Positions 13,704-20,754 of a stretch of DNA of 40,869 bases are shown in pieces. Below the pieces are notes generated by a model. It was not told the origin of the DNA and searched no databases. It saw only the letters and a list, made by a program, of their open reading frames with translations. This stretch comes from an uncultured Chloroflexota bacterium (lineage in GTDB: Bacteria; Chloroflexota; UBA11872; UBA12225). The position numbers were made by a program, and so were the translations under genes. Location: positions 1-40,869 of the forward strand of contig CADCTC010000206.1 in the NCBI GenBank assembly GCA_902805635.1, written 5' to 3'. Each line of letters begins with the position of its first letter. The stretch's first letter is position 1.

Positions 13704-14957
13704 ATGGTTTTCGACGTCGATCTTCCGCGCGTTGCCCGCATCCGCCAGCGCTTCCCGGCCGAGCACATTACAGATGTCCGTGCCGCCGTTCGGGAGGCCA
13801 TCCTGGGCAGTGACGCGCGCGTCTGCGTGCGCCCCGGTGCGCGACTGGCGTTGACTGCGGGCAGCCGCGGGATCACGCAGATCCCGGAGATCCTGGCCGC
13901 GTGCGTCGCTACGCTGCGAGAGCTGGGCGCCGAGCCGTTCATCGTCCCCGCCATGGGCTCGCACGGCGGCGCCACGGCCGAAGGGCAGCGCGAGGTGCTG
14001 GAGGGCTACGGCATCACCGAGGAGCGCACCGGCGCCCCTATTCGCGCCACGATGGAGGTGGTGGAGGTCGGCCGCACGCCGCTCGGCGTGCCGGTCTACA
14101 TGGACCGCAACGCGTTTGAGGCGGATGGCGTGGTGGTGTGCGGGCGCGTCAAGGCGCACACCGCGTTCAAGGCGCCCATCGAGAGCGGCCTGTGCAAGAT
14201 GCTGGCGGTGGGCCTTGGCAAGCAGCGCGGCGCCGAGACGATGCACAACGCCGGCCTGGCCACCACTATTCCTGAAGCCGCGCGCGTGTCCATCGCTGCC
14301 GGCAAGGTGTCGCTCGGCCTAGCCATCGTGGAGAACGCCGCCGACGAGCCGTTCCACGTCCGGGCTGTGGCGCCGGAGCAGTTCCACGCCGCGGACGAGG
14401 AGCTGCTGCGCCTGAGCAACGGCCTGCTGCCGCGCATCCCCTTCGAGCAGCTGGACGTGCTGGTGGTGGACTGGATCGGCAAGAACATCTCCGGGAGCGG
14501 CATGGACCCCAACGTGATCGGCATGTGGCGCCGCCTGGGTGGCGAGCGCAAGCCCGACTACCGGCGCATCGTCGTGCGCGACGTCACGCCGGAGTCGCAC
14601 GGCAACGCCCTGGGCGTCGGGTGGGCCGACTTCACCACCCGCCGCCTGGTGGAGCAAATCGATTACCAGGCCATGCTGATGAACAGCGTGACCGCCAATG
14701 CTCCGGACGTGGCGCGTGTCCCGCTGGCGCTGCCGGCAGACCGTGAGGCCATCCAGGTCGCCATCAAGACGTCCGCCGCCACGGGCCCGGTGCGCCTGGC
14801 GCGCGTCCACAGCACGCTGCGCCTAGAAGAGCTGTACGTCTCAGAGGCGCTGCTGGACGAAGTGCGTGCCAATCCCCAGCTGGAAGTGCTCGAGGACCCG
14901 GCGCCGCTGGCGTTCGATGGGTCAGGCGGGCTGGGGCCCCAGTTCGTGGTGAAGTAG
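13704..14957 (+). CDS. LarA-like nickel-pincer racemase/epimerase homologue
   Basis: 417 residues from ATG 13704. It resembles the lactate racemase LarA family (DUF2088): FIVPAMGSHGGAT (H87), CGRVKAHTAFKAPIES (H152), GLCKMLAVGLGKQ (K165) and TMHNAG (H181). The order H, K, H mirrors the LarA residues that bind the nickel-pincer nucleotide cofactor and do catalysis; this alignment was made by eye. Such enzymes racemise or epimerise 2-hydroxy acids. Because it sits between the two subunits of a UxaA-type dehydratase, its natural substrate is probably a sugar-derived or other 2-hydroxy acid rather than simple lactate (inference). No LarB, LarC or LarE cofactor genes are seen in the window. It is transcribed against its neighbours and ends 2 bp from the small-subunit gene. 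Confidence 0.82.
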   Translation: MVFDVDLPRVARIRQRFPAEHITDVRAAVREAILGSDARVCVRPGARLALTAGSRGITQIPEILAACVATLRELGAEPFIVPAMGSHGGATAEGQREVLEGYGITEERTGAPIRATMEVVEVGRTPLGVPVYMDRNAFEADGVVVCGRVKAHTAFKAPIESGLCKMLAVGLGKQRGAETMHNAGLATTIPEAARVSIAAGKVSLGLAIVENAADEPFHVRAVAPEQFHAADEELLRLSNGLLPRIPFEQLDVLVVDWIGKNISGSGMDPNVIGMWRRLGGERKPDYRRIVVRDVTPESHGNALGVGWADFTTRRLVEQIDYQAMLMNSVTANAPDVARVPLALPADREAIQVAIKTSAATGPVRLARVHSTLRLEELYVSEALLDEVRANPQLEVLEDPAPLAFDGSGGLGPQFVVK

Positions 14958-14959
14958 AG

Positions 14960-15316
14960 TTACCTGTGCAGGTCGCCGCGCCCGCGCTGCGAATCCACGT
15001 TGTGGGTGTGCACGTGCTCCCCCGGCTGGATGTCGGCGCTGGCCAGGCCAATCATCTCGCCGTACTTGAGCACCGGCGCTCCGGCTGGGATCTGCGCGAG
15101 CGCCACCTTGTGGCCGAACGACACCGTGCCGACGACCACAACCTCCACGGCGCCGTTCACCCCGTCTGCGCCGGGCAGCGAGACGACCATGCCGGGAGTC
15201 AGCTCCACCAGCGCGGTCGCCACGTTGTCTTGCGGGTTCATCTGCTGCACCAGGCGCCGCTGCCCGGTCGCGGGCCCCGCCGCGGAGGCTACATCTTGAG
15301 AATCCTGGGAAGGCAC
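14960..15316 (-). CDS. UxaA-family dehydratase, small (SAF domain) subunit
   Basis: 118 residues if translation starts at GTG 15316. Shorter starts at GTG 15250 or ATG 15241 are possible, because family similarity begins at RRLVQQMNPQDNVATALVEL. The SAF fold is recognised from DNVATALVELTPGMVV, the central VGTVSFGHKVALAQIPAG (the His expected of the family), KYGEMIGLASADIQPGEHVHTHN and the HxHN end. In altronate dehydratases and sulfo-lyases this domain sits in front of or beside the large subunit and contributes to the active site. A TATCAT box 8 nt before GTG 15316 supports the longer form as a leaderless message. Its presumed partner is the large subunit at 12010-13002. Confidence 0.85.
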   Translation of the reverse strand: MPSQDSQDVASAAGPATGQRRLVQQMNPQDNVATALVELTPGMVVSLPGADGVNGAVEVVVVGTVSFGHKVALAQIPAGAPVLKYGEMIGLASADIQPGEHVHTHNVDSQRGRGDLHR

Positions 15317-15324
15317 GTGGCGTC

Positions 15325-15330
15325 ATGATA
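15325..15330 (-). promoter_or_regulatory. -10 box of SAF small-subunit gene
   Basis: On the minus strand TATCAT (15330-15325, five of six) ends 8 nt before the GTG at 15316. The -35 region is T-rich (TTTTTG) and weak. It lies back to back with the strong plus-strand promoter at 15359-15387. Confidence 0.45.
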
Positions 15331-15358
15331 ACGCGCCACAAATCCGGCAAAAAAGTGC

Positions 15359-15387
15359 TTGACGCGCGCTGCGGCGGCCGCTATAGT
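15359..15387 (+). promoter_or_regulatory. Strong sigma-70-type promoter of the c-di-AMP riboswitch transcript
   Basis: TTGACG (15359-15364), a 17-nt spacer, and TATAGT (15382-15387). An A-tract (AAAAAA, about 15349-15354) just upstream could serve as an UP element. The predicted start is near 15394, which places the whole riboswitch in the transcript. Confidence 0.85.
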
Positions 15388-15439
15388 CAGGTTGCGCACG
15401 GATGCTGAAAGGCAGTCGTGAGCGGCAGACAACCGAAGA

Positions 15440-15562
15440 GACGGCCGAGTCTCGCCGGAAGGCGAGAACGGGGGACCCAACGCATGGGGTGTATTCCTCT
15501 TCCAAAGAGAGGATAGGGCAGCTCTTTCAGCCCGAACCCGCCAGCTAACCTCGTAGGCCCTG
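15440..15562 (+). ncRNA. ydaO/yuaA-type c-di-AMP riboswitch
   Basis: The conserved blocks of the ydaO aptamer occur in order: GGCCGAG (15443 on), a TCTCGCC-GGAA-GGCGAGA hairpin, CGGGGGACCCAA ending at 15480, GGGGTGTATTCC (15486-15497), GGGCAGCTCTTTCAGCCCGAA (read in two halves, 15516-15536), and CCAGCTAACCTCGTAGGC (15541-15558), the most diagnostic part. GGCC at both ends (15443-15446 and 15556-15559) can close the P1 stem. An intrinsic terminator follows at 15578-15610. In the known class, c-di-AMP binding favours termination, so the gene downstream would be expressed when c-di-AMP is low. Known targets are potassium and osmolyte transport and cell-wall hydrolases; here the target is a small zinc-finger protein. 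Confidence 0.93.
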
Positions 15563-15577
15563 AAAGAGGGGTAGCAG

Positions 15578-15610
15578 AGACCGAAGGCTATTCCTTCGGT
15601 CTTTTTGTTT
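15578..15610 (+). terminator. Riboswitch expression-platform terminator
   Basis: AGACCGAAGG (15578-15587), loop CTATT, CCTTCGGTCT (15593-15602): a perfect 10-bp stem running into TTTTTGTTT. It lies 16 nt after the aptamer and 36 nt before the zinc-finger start codon. Its 5' surroundings include CTGAAAGAG (15560-15568), which can pair perfectly with CTCTTTCAG (15522-15530) inside the aptamer, so alternative folds are available. Confidence 0.93.
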
Positions 15611-15645
15611 GCCTGTCATTCCACGAAACAGGTTGGATTGATAGG

Positions 15646-15978
15646 GTGGCACTCGAACGTTTCAGCACAGGCAGTGAGGCAGGGTCCTTCGTAGGACCTG
15701 CCGGCAGCCTGGCGGCTCCCCGACTGGCGGCGGCGCAGAGCACAACGCCGGCACAGTCACTGGAGGACAGCGGGCTGGAGCCGATTATCTCCTGGCGCGC
15801 TCACGCGCGGGGGCTGCACAGCCTGGATGGGCTGAAGGCGGCGGTGCTTGGCCAGCGACGCACCTGGTGGCAGGGGCGCACGTTCCATTGCCCGCTGTGC
15901 GACATGGACTTCGTGGACGCCACGCCCGCGGCCGAGCATGTGGTGCAGCTGCAGCATCCCGTCTTGCGTATGGACTGA
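15646..15978 (+). CDS. Small single C2H2 zinc-finger protein (paralogue 2), c-di-AMP riboswitch target
   Basis: 110 residues from GTG 15646; the ribosome site is weak. The first 45 residues are low-complexity. A conserved C-terminal half follows: HARGLHSLDGLKAAVLGQRR, then WWQGRTFHCPLC with a C2H2 finger C82-x2-C85-x12-H98-x5-H104 and F89 at the hydrophobic position, ending HPVLRMD. Finger spacing, the (Y/F)HCP entry and the HPVLR exit are shared with the 78-residue protein at 13100-13336, so the two are paralogues. The helix facing the ligand has no strongly basic set (DATPAAEHVVQLQ), so DNA binding is less obvious than in paralogue 1. It is the only gene between the riboswitch terminator and a strong terminator at 16011-16049, so it is monocistronic and the sole target of the switch. 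Function unknown. Confidence 0.85.
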   Translation: MALERFSTGSEAGSFVGPAGSLAAPRLAAAQSTTPAQSLEDSGLEPIISWRAHARGLHSLDGLKAAVLGQRRTWWQGRTFHCPLCDMDFVDATPAAEHVVQLQHPVLRMD

Positions 15979-16010
15979 CCCCTCTCTCTCCTTCCTTCTC
16001 CTCACTCGCT

Positions 16011-16049
16011 CCGGAACGGCGGCCCGCCACGGCCGCCGTTCCGGTTTTT
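16011..16049 (+). terminator. Strong intrinsic terminator after zinc-finger gene 2
   Basis: CCGGAACGGCGG (16011-16022), a 10-nt loop, CCGCCGTTCCGG (16033-16044): a perfect 12-bp stem followed by TTTTT. It closes the riboswitch transcript 33 bp after the stop codon and separates it from the convergent thioesterase gene. Confidence 0.9.
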
Positions 16050-16064
16050 CCGGGAATTGCCGAT

Positions 16065-16529
16065 TCAGCGCTGGCGGCGCGTCCGCCGGTCGCGGGCGCC
16101 CAGGCGGCGGCGCTGTTCGTCCGGCGTCTCGCTGAGCAGCGGCGGCACTGTCACCGGTTTGCCATCGTCGTCCAGCGATACGAAGATCAGGTAGGCACTG
16201 CCCACGTGCCAGGTGCGCCCGCTGCGCAGGTCTTCCGCCTCCACGCGCACGCCTACTTCTAATGAAGTCCGGCCGGTGTCGTTCACGCTGGCCTTGAGCG
16301 TCACCACGTTGCCGATGAATACCGGCTCCAGGAAGCTCATCTCGTCCATGCGCGCCGTTACCACGCGCGTGCGGCAGTGGCGTATCGCCACCACGCCCGC
16401 CGCCGAGTCGACCAGCTTCATGATGCTCCCGCCGTGGACGTTGCCCCACGGGTTGGCGTCTGATGGCAGCATCAACTGGCTCATCACCACGGCAGACTTC
16501 GCGACTCGCTTGGCGGCAGGCTCGATCAT
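16065..16529 (-). CDS. Acyl-CoA thioesterase, hot-dog fold
   Basis: 154 residues from ATG 16529 (MIEPAAKRVAKS); a GTG seven codons upstream is the alternative and no ribosome site decides it. The hot-dog core is clear: QLMLPSDANPWGNVHGGSIMKLVDSAAGVVAIRH, carrying the N/D-x-x-G-N-V-HGG catalytic region of YciA/BACH-type thioesterases, then MDEMSFLEPVFIGNVVTLKASV and GRTWHVGSAYLIFVSLD. It hydrolyses acyl-CoA in the cytoplasm, with preference unknown. The C-terminus is Arg-rich (RDRRTRRQR). It is divergent from the YfhO-like gene, with only about 20 bp between starts, so the promoters must overlap coding sequence. Confidence 0.9.
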   Translation of the reverse strand: MIEPAAKRVAKSAVVMSQLMLPSDANPWGNVHGGSIMKLVDSAAGVVAIRHCRTRVVTARMDEMSFLEPVFIGNVVTLKASVNDTGRTSLEVGVRVEAEDLRSGRTWHVGSAYLIFVSLDDDGKPVTVPPLLSETPDEQRRRLGARDRRTRRQR

Positions 16530-16552
16530 GGCGGCTGCATTCTGGCACACGC

Positions 16553-19126
16553 GTGGCCCGTTACAGGCTGGTAGTGGCTGCTCGCGTATTCTCGTGGCGC
16601 AGCCGCTCCGGCAGCCCGGTTAGCCTGGTCCCCCGGACCGCAACCGACGCGCTGTGCCTGGCGGCGCTGGCTGCGCTGTGCGCCTACCTGCTGCGCAAGA
16701 CGCTGCTCCAGGGCGGCGCCATGCTCGGCTTCGACCTCTTCAACTACTTCTTTCCCGGCAAAGTATTCGCCGTGGAGGCACTGCGGCGCGGCGAGCTGCC
16801 GCTCTGGAACCCATCGGTCTTCTTCGGCGTCCCTTTCCTCGCCAACGTTCAGATGGCGGTGCTCTACCCACCCAACGTGCTCTTCCTGCTGCTGGAGTTC
16901 CCGCGTGCCGTGGCGCTCAGCCAGTGGCTGCACCTCGTGGCCGGTGGCGCCGGCATGTACGCGCTGTGCCGGTGGGTGTGGCGACTGAGCGCCGTTCCCG
17001 CTCTCATCGGCGCCATCGCGTTTGCCGGCAGCGGCTTCTTCGCGGCGCACATGGGTCATCTCAACCAGGTCCACGCCGGCGTCTGGCTCCCCTGGGTGGC
17101 GCTGTGCCAGTTCCGGCTGGCACACGCGCTCGGCGTATCGTGGGGAGCCGGGGGGAGATCGCCCCTGCAAGCCTGGGTGAGGCGCGCGTTCGCTCCTTCT
17201 GCCCCCGTTCGCTGGTTCGTCGCGGGAGGCGTTGTTGTGGCGCTGCAGCTCACCGCCGGGCATACGCAGGAGGTCTACTACACGCTGTTCTCGCTGGGGC
17301 TGCTGGCAGCCGGCTTCACGGCGCTGCCGCCCGCCTGGGCGCCGGTGCGCTGGATGCACCTGCCCGCGCTGGCCGCCATCGTCGCCAATGGCGCTCTGCT
17401 GGCGGCGGCGCAGCTGGTACCCACCCTGGAGCTGTCCGGGCTCTCCTACCGCCAGGGTGGCGTGCCTCTAGAGGAAGCCGTGGGCTTCGGTATCGAGCGC
17501 ACCTACATGCTCGAGTCGCTGCTGCCGGCGTTCTACTCAATGCCCAACCAGGAGGTGATCGGCTACGTCGGCGTCACCGCGCTGGCGCTGGCGCTCGGCG
17601 CCGTCGCTTCCCCCGCGCGCCGCACGGTGCTGGCGCTGGCGTCGCTGGCGCTGCTCGCCATTGCGCTGGCAGTGGCGGCCTACACCCCACTCTTCCCGCT
17701 GCTCCACGCCTGGATACCCATGTTTGGCTCGTTCCGTGCGCCGGGACGCTGGCTGCTGGTATCCACGTTCGCGCTGGCGGGCCTGGCGGCGTTTGGCGCC
17801 GATGCGCTGCGCTACCGGCTAGCGGCGGTTCAGCGTGAAGCTGCCGCCAGCAGCTACGCGCTCGCCGTGGTCGCTGCCGCGGGTGGGCTGCTTTTCTTCG
17901 CCTGGCGCAGCCAGGAGGTGCACGCCATCCACTGGCTGCCGCACGCGCGCGTGGCGGTGCTCTGGCTCATCGCGGGCCTGGGCGCCACCGGGTTGGCGCT
18001 AGCCGGCGTCTTCACCCGCGCCGCCTGGCCTGGAGTCGTGCTCGCCGCGGGGCTTGCCCTGGAGCTGACCTACGCCGCGCGCGAGATGGAGTACAACCGT
18101 CCCGGCGCCGCCGAGCTCTACCGCGAGCAGCCCGCTATCGCGCGCTACCTGCATTCACTCTCCCGTTCGGGGACAGCCGTGCCCGACCGCACGTTGAGCT
18201 TGGCGGTGGAGGAACGCCTGGAGGGCGAGCGGCTGCGTCGCGCCATTCCAGAGGGCGGCGAGTACCGCCGCTACGCTGCCATGCGCGAAGTGGTGCGCCC
18301 CAACCTGGGTGTGGTCTACGGGCTGCCGAGTATCGACGGGTACGACGGCGGCCTGCTTCCTTTACGAGATTTCGCGCTGTTCAAACAGCTGCTGGTCACG
18401 CACGAGCCCCCCGTGGCGCACCTCACGCTCGCGGCTCAGCCGCCCGACCAGCCCAACGCGGCGTTGCTCGGCGCGCTCAACGTGCGCTACCTGCTCACCG
18501 ATGGGCGTTCCGGCTCCCCCGGCGCCGGCTGGACCGCGCGCGATGATGCCCCCGGTGCCGCGTGGCTGCACGAGCACCGGGCGCCGGGGCCGCGCGCGTT
18601 CGTCGTCGACACTATTACCGCTGAGCCGGTCCCGGCCCGCGCGCTGGCGCTGCTGCGCACGCTCGACTGGCGCAGCGCCGCGGTGGTCGAACGCCCATCC
18701 CCCGGCCTACAGACCGGCCCGGCGTCTGCGGCGAGTGGGTCCGCTGCTCCAGCGGGCAGCGCGACGATCACCTCCTATGCCGCACAGTCGGTGGAGATCG
18801 ACGTGACGGCGACCCGGCCGGGGCTGCTGGTGCTGACTGACACCCACTACCCCGGCTGGAAGGCGACCGTGGACGGCGCCGATGCGCCGGTGCTGCGCGC
18901 CAACGTGCTCTTCCGTGGGGTTGCCGTCGCTGCCGGCACGCACCGCGTGCGCTTCTGGTACGACCCACTTTCCGTCAAGCTGGGCTTTTCGCTCAGCGCG
19001 CTGGCGCTGGCGCTCAACAGCGCTCTGCTGTGGAGCGTGTCCGGGTCGCGTGGGCAGGCGCGTGCACCGCGTCCGCCTGGTCCGCCTCTTAGGTCCAACA
19101 CAGCGGCCGAAGAGAGGATGGCCTGA
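16553..19126 (+). CDS. YfhO-family polytopic membrane protein
   Basis: 857 residues from GTG 16553; GTG 16574 is also in frame. About a dozen hydrophobic helices are present. The first periplasmic loop has GFDLFNYFFPGKVFAVEALRRGELPLWNP, the usual acidic/aromatic loop of GT-C-like enzymes. The C-terminal extracytoplasmic domain (after about residue 520) includes LVLTDTHYPGWKATVDG, the hallmark PGW motif of YfhO proteins, before a last helix pair. Family members are thought to work as lipid-linked sugar transferases or flippase partners in envelope glycosylation; the exact reaction is not known here. The gene is followed at 2 bp by another GT-C-like gene and then a third, all in one operon. The protein is longer than many YfhO homologues because of the C-terminal domain. 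Confidence 0.85.
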   Translation: MARYRLVVAARVFSWRSRSGSPVSLVPRTATDALCLAALAALCAYLLRKTLLQGGAMLGFDLFNYFFPGKVFAVEALRRGELPLWNPSVFFGVPFLANVQMAVLYPPNVLFLLLEFPRAVALSQWLHLVAGGAGMYALCRWVWRLSAVPALIGAIAFAGSGFFAAHMGHLNQVHAGVWLPWVALCQFRLAHALGVSWGAGGRSPLQAWVRRAFAPSAPVRWFVAGGVVVALQLTAGHTQEVYYTLFSLGLLAAGFTALPPAWAPVRWMHLPALAAIVANGALLAAAQLVPTLELSGLSYRQGGVPLEEAVGFGIERTYMLESLLPAFYSMPNQEVIGYVGVTALALALGAVASPARRTVLALASLALLAIALAVAAYTPLFPLLHAWIPMFGSFRAPGRWLLVSTFALAGLAAFGADALRYRLAAVQREAAASSYALAVVAAAGGLLFFAWRSQEVHAIHWLPHARVAVLWLIAGLGATGLALAGVFTRAAWPGVVLAAGLALELTYAAREMEYNRPGAAELYREQPAIARYLHSLSRSGTAVPDRTLSLAVEERLEGERLRRAIPEGGEYRRYAAMREVVRPNLGVVYGLPSIDGYDGGLLPLRDFALFKQLLVTHEPPVAHLTLAAQPPDQPNAALLGALNVRYLLTDGRSGSPGAGWTARDDAPGAAWLHEHRAPGPRAFVVDTITAEPVPARALALLRTLDWRSAAVVERPSPGLQTGPASAASGSAAPAGSATITSYAAQSVEIDVTATRPGLLVLTDTHYPGWKATVDGADAPVLRANVLFRGVAVAAGTHRVRFWYDPLSVKLGFSLSALALALNSALLWSVSGSRGQARAPRPPGPPLRSNTAAEERMA

Positions 19127-19128
19127 TC

Positions 19129-20754
19129 GTGGACAGGAGCGACCGGCGCGTCCTGTCGCGCCTGCTGCTGCTGCTGCTGGCGGTCTACCTGCTGACGATG
19201 GCCGGCCGCCTCACTAGCGGTGACGGGGAGACCGTTTACCAGACCACGCGGGCGCTGGTGTTAAGCCGCCAGCTGGCGGTGCCGCCGCGTCCGGAGACAG
19301 CCATTGGGCGCGGCGGCGGCTATTACGGGAAGTACGGGCTGGGCACCTCGCTGGCCCAGGCGCCCTTCCTGGTTGCGGGCGAGGCGGCGGGCGTGCTCTT
19401 CAATGCCGGCGACGACCGCCCGGCACGCTTTGCCGTGGGCATGACCAACAGCGCCGTGAGCGTGGCGCTAGCCGGCGTCTTCTGGCTGCTGTGCCGGCGC
19501 CTTGGCGCGTCACGCCTATCGGCCACCGCGGCCACGCTTGTCCTTGGCTTCGCGTCGCTGGTCTGGCCCTACGCCCGCGCCGACTTCTCCGAGCCGCTCC
19601 AGACGCTGTGCCTGCTGACCACGTTCTACGCCTTCTTGCGCTGGCGGCACGCGAACGGGCGAGCTGCGTACATCGTGTGGCCTGCGCTGGCGGGCGCCGC
19701 CGCCGGGCTCGCCTTCCTCACCAAGGCCGCGTCGGTCGTGGTGCTCGCGCCGCTGGCGCTCTATTTCGCCGCCCTGCTCTGGGAGCGACGCTCGCTCGGC
19801 CCGCGCCGCCTGCTCCCGGTGGCGCTGGCGGCGGCGCTGCCGTTCGCGGCGTGCACCGTATTCCAGCTCACGCTCAACGTCTACCGGTTCGGCAGTCTGA
19901 GCGAGTTCGGCTACGGCGATGAGCCGAAGGTTGGTTTCACCACGCCACTCCACCTGGGCGTTCAGTACCTCTTAGCCAGCACCGGCAAGGGGCTGTTCTT
20001 CTTCGCGCCGCCGGTGGTCGCCGGGCTCATGCTGCTGCCGGCGCTGGGGCGTCGCTATCCCCGTGAGGCTGTCGCCGCCGGACTGGTCTTTGCCGCCGAG
20101 CTGCTCTACTTCGGCCGCTGGTGGGCCTGGCACGGCGACTGGGCCTGGGGCGCGCGCTACATGTACGTCACGGTCCCATTTGCGCTGATGGGGTTGGTGC
20201 CGCTCTTCTCCCAGTGGCGCTCCTGGCGTCTTTTGGTGCGGGCAGCTGCGTCTGCCACCATCGTCGCCGGCGTCGCCGTCTCCATGCTGGGTGTGCTGAT
20301 TGACTACGGCGCGTACTTCAGCGTTGTAGGGTCGCAGCTAGGCCGCGGCGTAGACGTGAACGAGGCGCGCCTGGTGCCACGGTTTTCCCCCATCCTCGGT
20401 CACGCCTGGCTGGCGCGCGCCACGCTGTACGACACGCTGGCGGCGTGGCGCACCGGAGGCGCGCCACGCGACCCTGCGGACAACCCCGCCCTGCGCCGCT
20501 ACCCGTGGGCGGACAGCCATCCCACGCTCGTGCCGGAAGCGCCGGAGCGGGCGTTGGGCTTTGACCTATGGTTCACCGCGCTGCCGCGCCGGACCCGGTT
20601 CGTGGAGTTCTGGAGCATCCTGGCGGCGGCCTGGCTGGCGCTATCGCTCTTACCGCTCGCCCTCTCATTGCGCCGTTCCGTGCGCCGCGCTACCGGTTGC
20701 GCTTCCCGGCACGTTCCGGCGAATCGGTGCGCCCCCCAACCGCAACCCGTGTGA
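19129..20754 (+). CDS. Polytopic membrane protein, GT39/GT-C-like
   Basis: 541 residues from GTG 19129, 2 bp after the previous stop, with GAGAGG about 12 nt upstream. It has an N-terminal helix, then a periplasmic loop with LTSGDGETVYQTTRAL (acidic D/E residues where GT-C enzymes hold their catalytic site), GGGYYGKYGLGTSL, and about ten further helices such as LVLGFASLVWPYARADF. It has the overall look of a dolichyl/polyprenyl-phosphate-sugar-using glycosyltransferase. No specific subfamily is recognised. It ends in a hydrophilic tail and overlaps the next gene by 4 bp (GTGA). Confidence 0.75.
   Translation: MDRSDRRVLSRLLLLLLAVYLLTMAGRLTSGDGETVYQTTRALVLSRQLAVPPRPETAIGRGGGYYGKYGLGTSLAQAPFLVAGEAAGVLFNAGDDRPARFAVGMTNSAVSVALAGVFWLLCRRLGASRLSATAATLVLGFASLVWPYARADFSEPLQTLCLLTTFYAFLRWRHANGRAAYIVWPALAGAAAGLAFLTKAASVVVLAPLALYFAALLWERRSLGPRRLLPVALAAALPFAACTVFQLTLNVYRFGSLSEFGYGDEPKVGFTTPLHLGVQYLLASTGKGLFFFAPPVVAGLMLLPALGRRYPREAVAAGLVFAAELLYFGRWWAWHGDWAWGARYMYVTVPFALMGLVPLFSQWRSWRLLVRAAASATIVAGVAVSMLGVLIDYGAYFSVVGSQLGRGVDVNEARLVPRFSPILGHAWLARATLYDTLAAWRTGGAPRDPADNPALRRYPWADSHPTLVPEAPERALGFDLWFTALPRRTRFVEFWSILAAAWLALSLLPLALSLRRSVRRATGCASRHVPANRCAPQPQPV

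Noticed and set aside
13337-13975. Longer version of zinc-finger protein 1
   Set aside because: The upstream part is Arg/Pro/Cys-rich and overlaps the LarA-like gene; the GGAGG site favours ATG 13336.
16530-16550. Leaderless promoter (CAGAAT) before the thioesterase
   Set aside because: Only four of six matches and lacks the first T; spacing alone is not enough.
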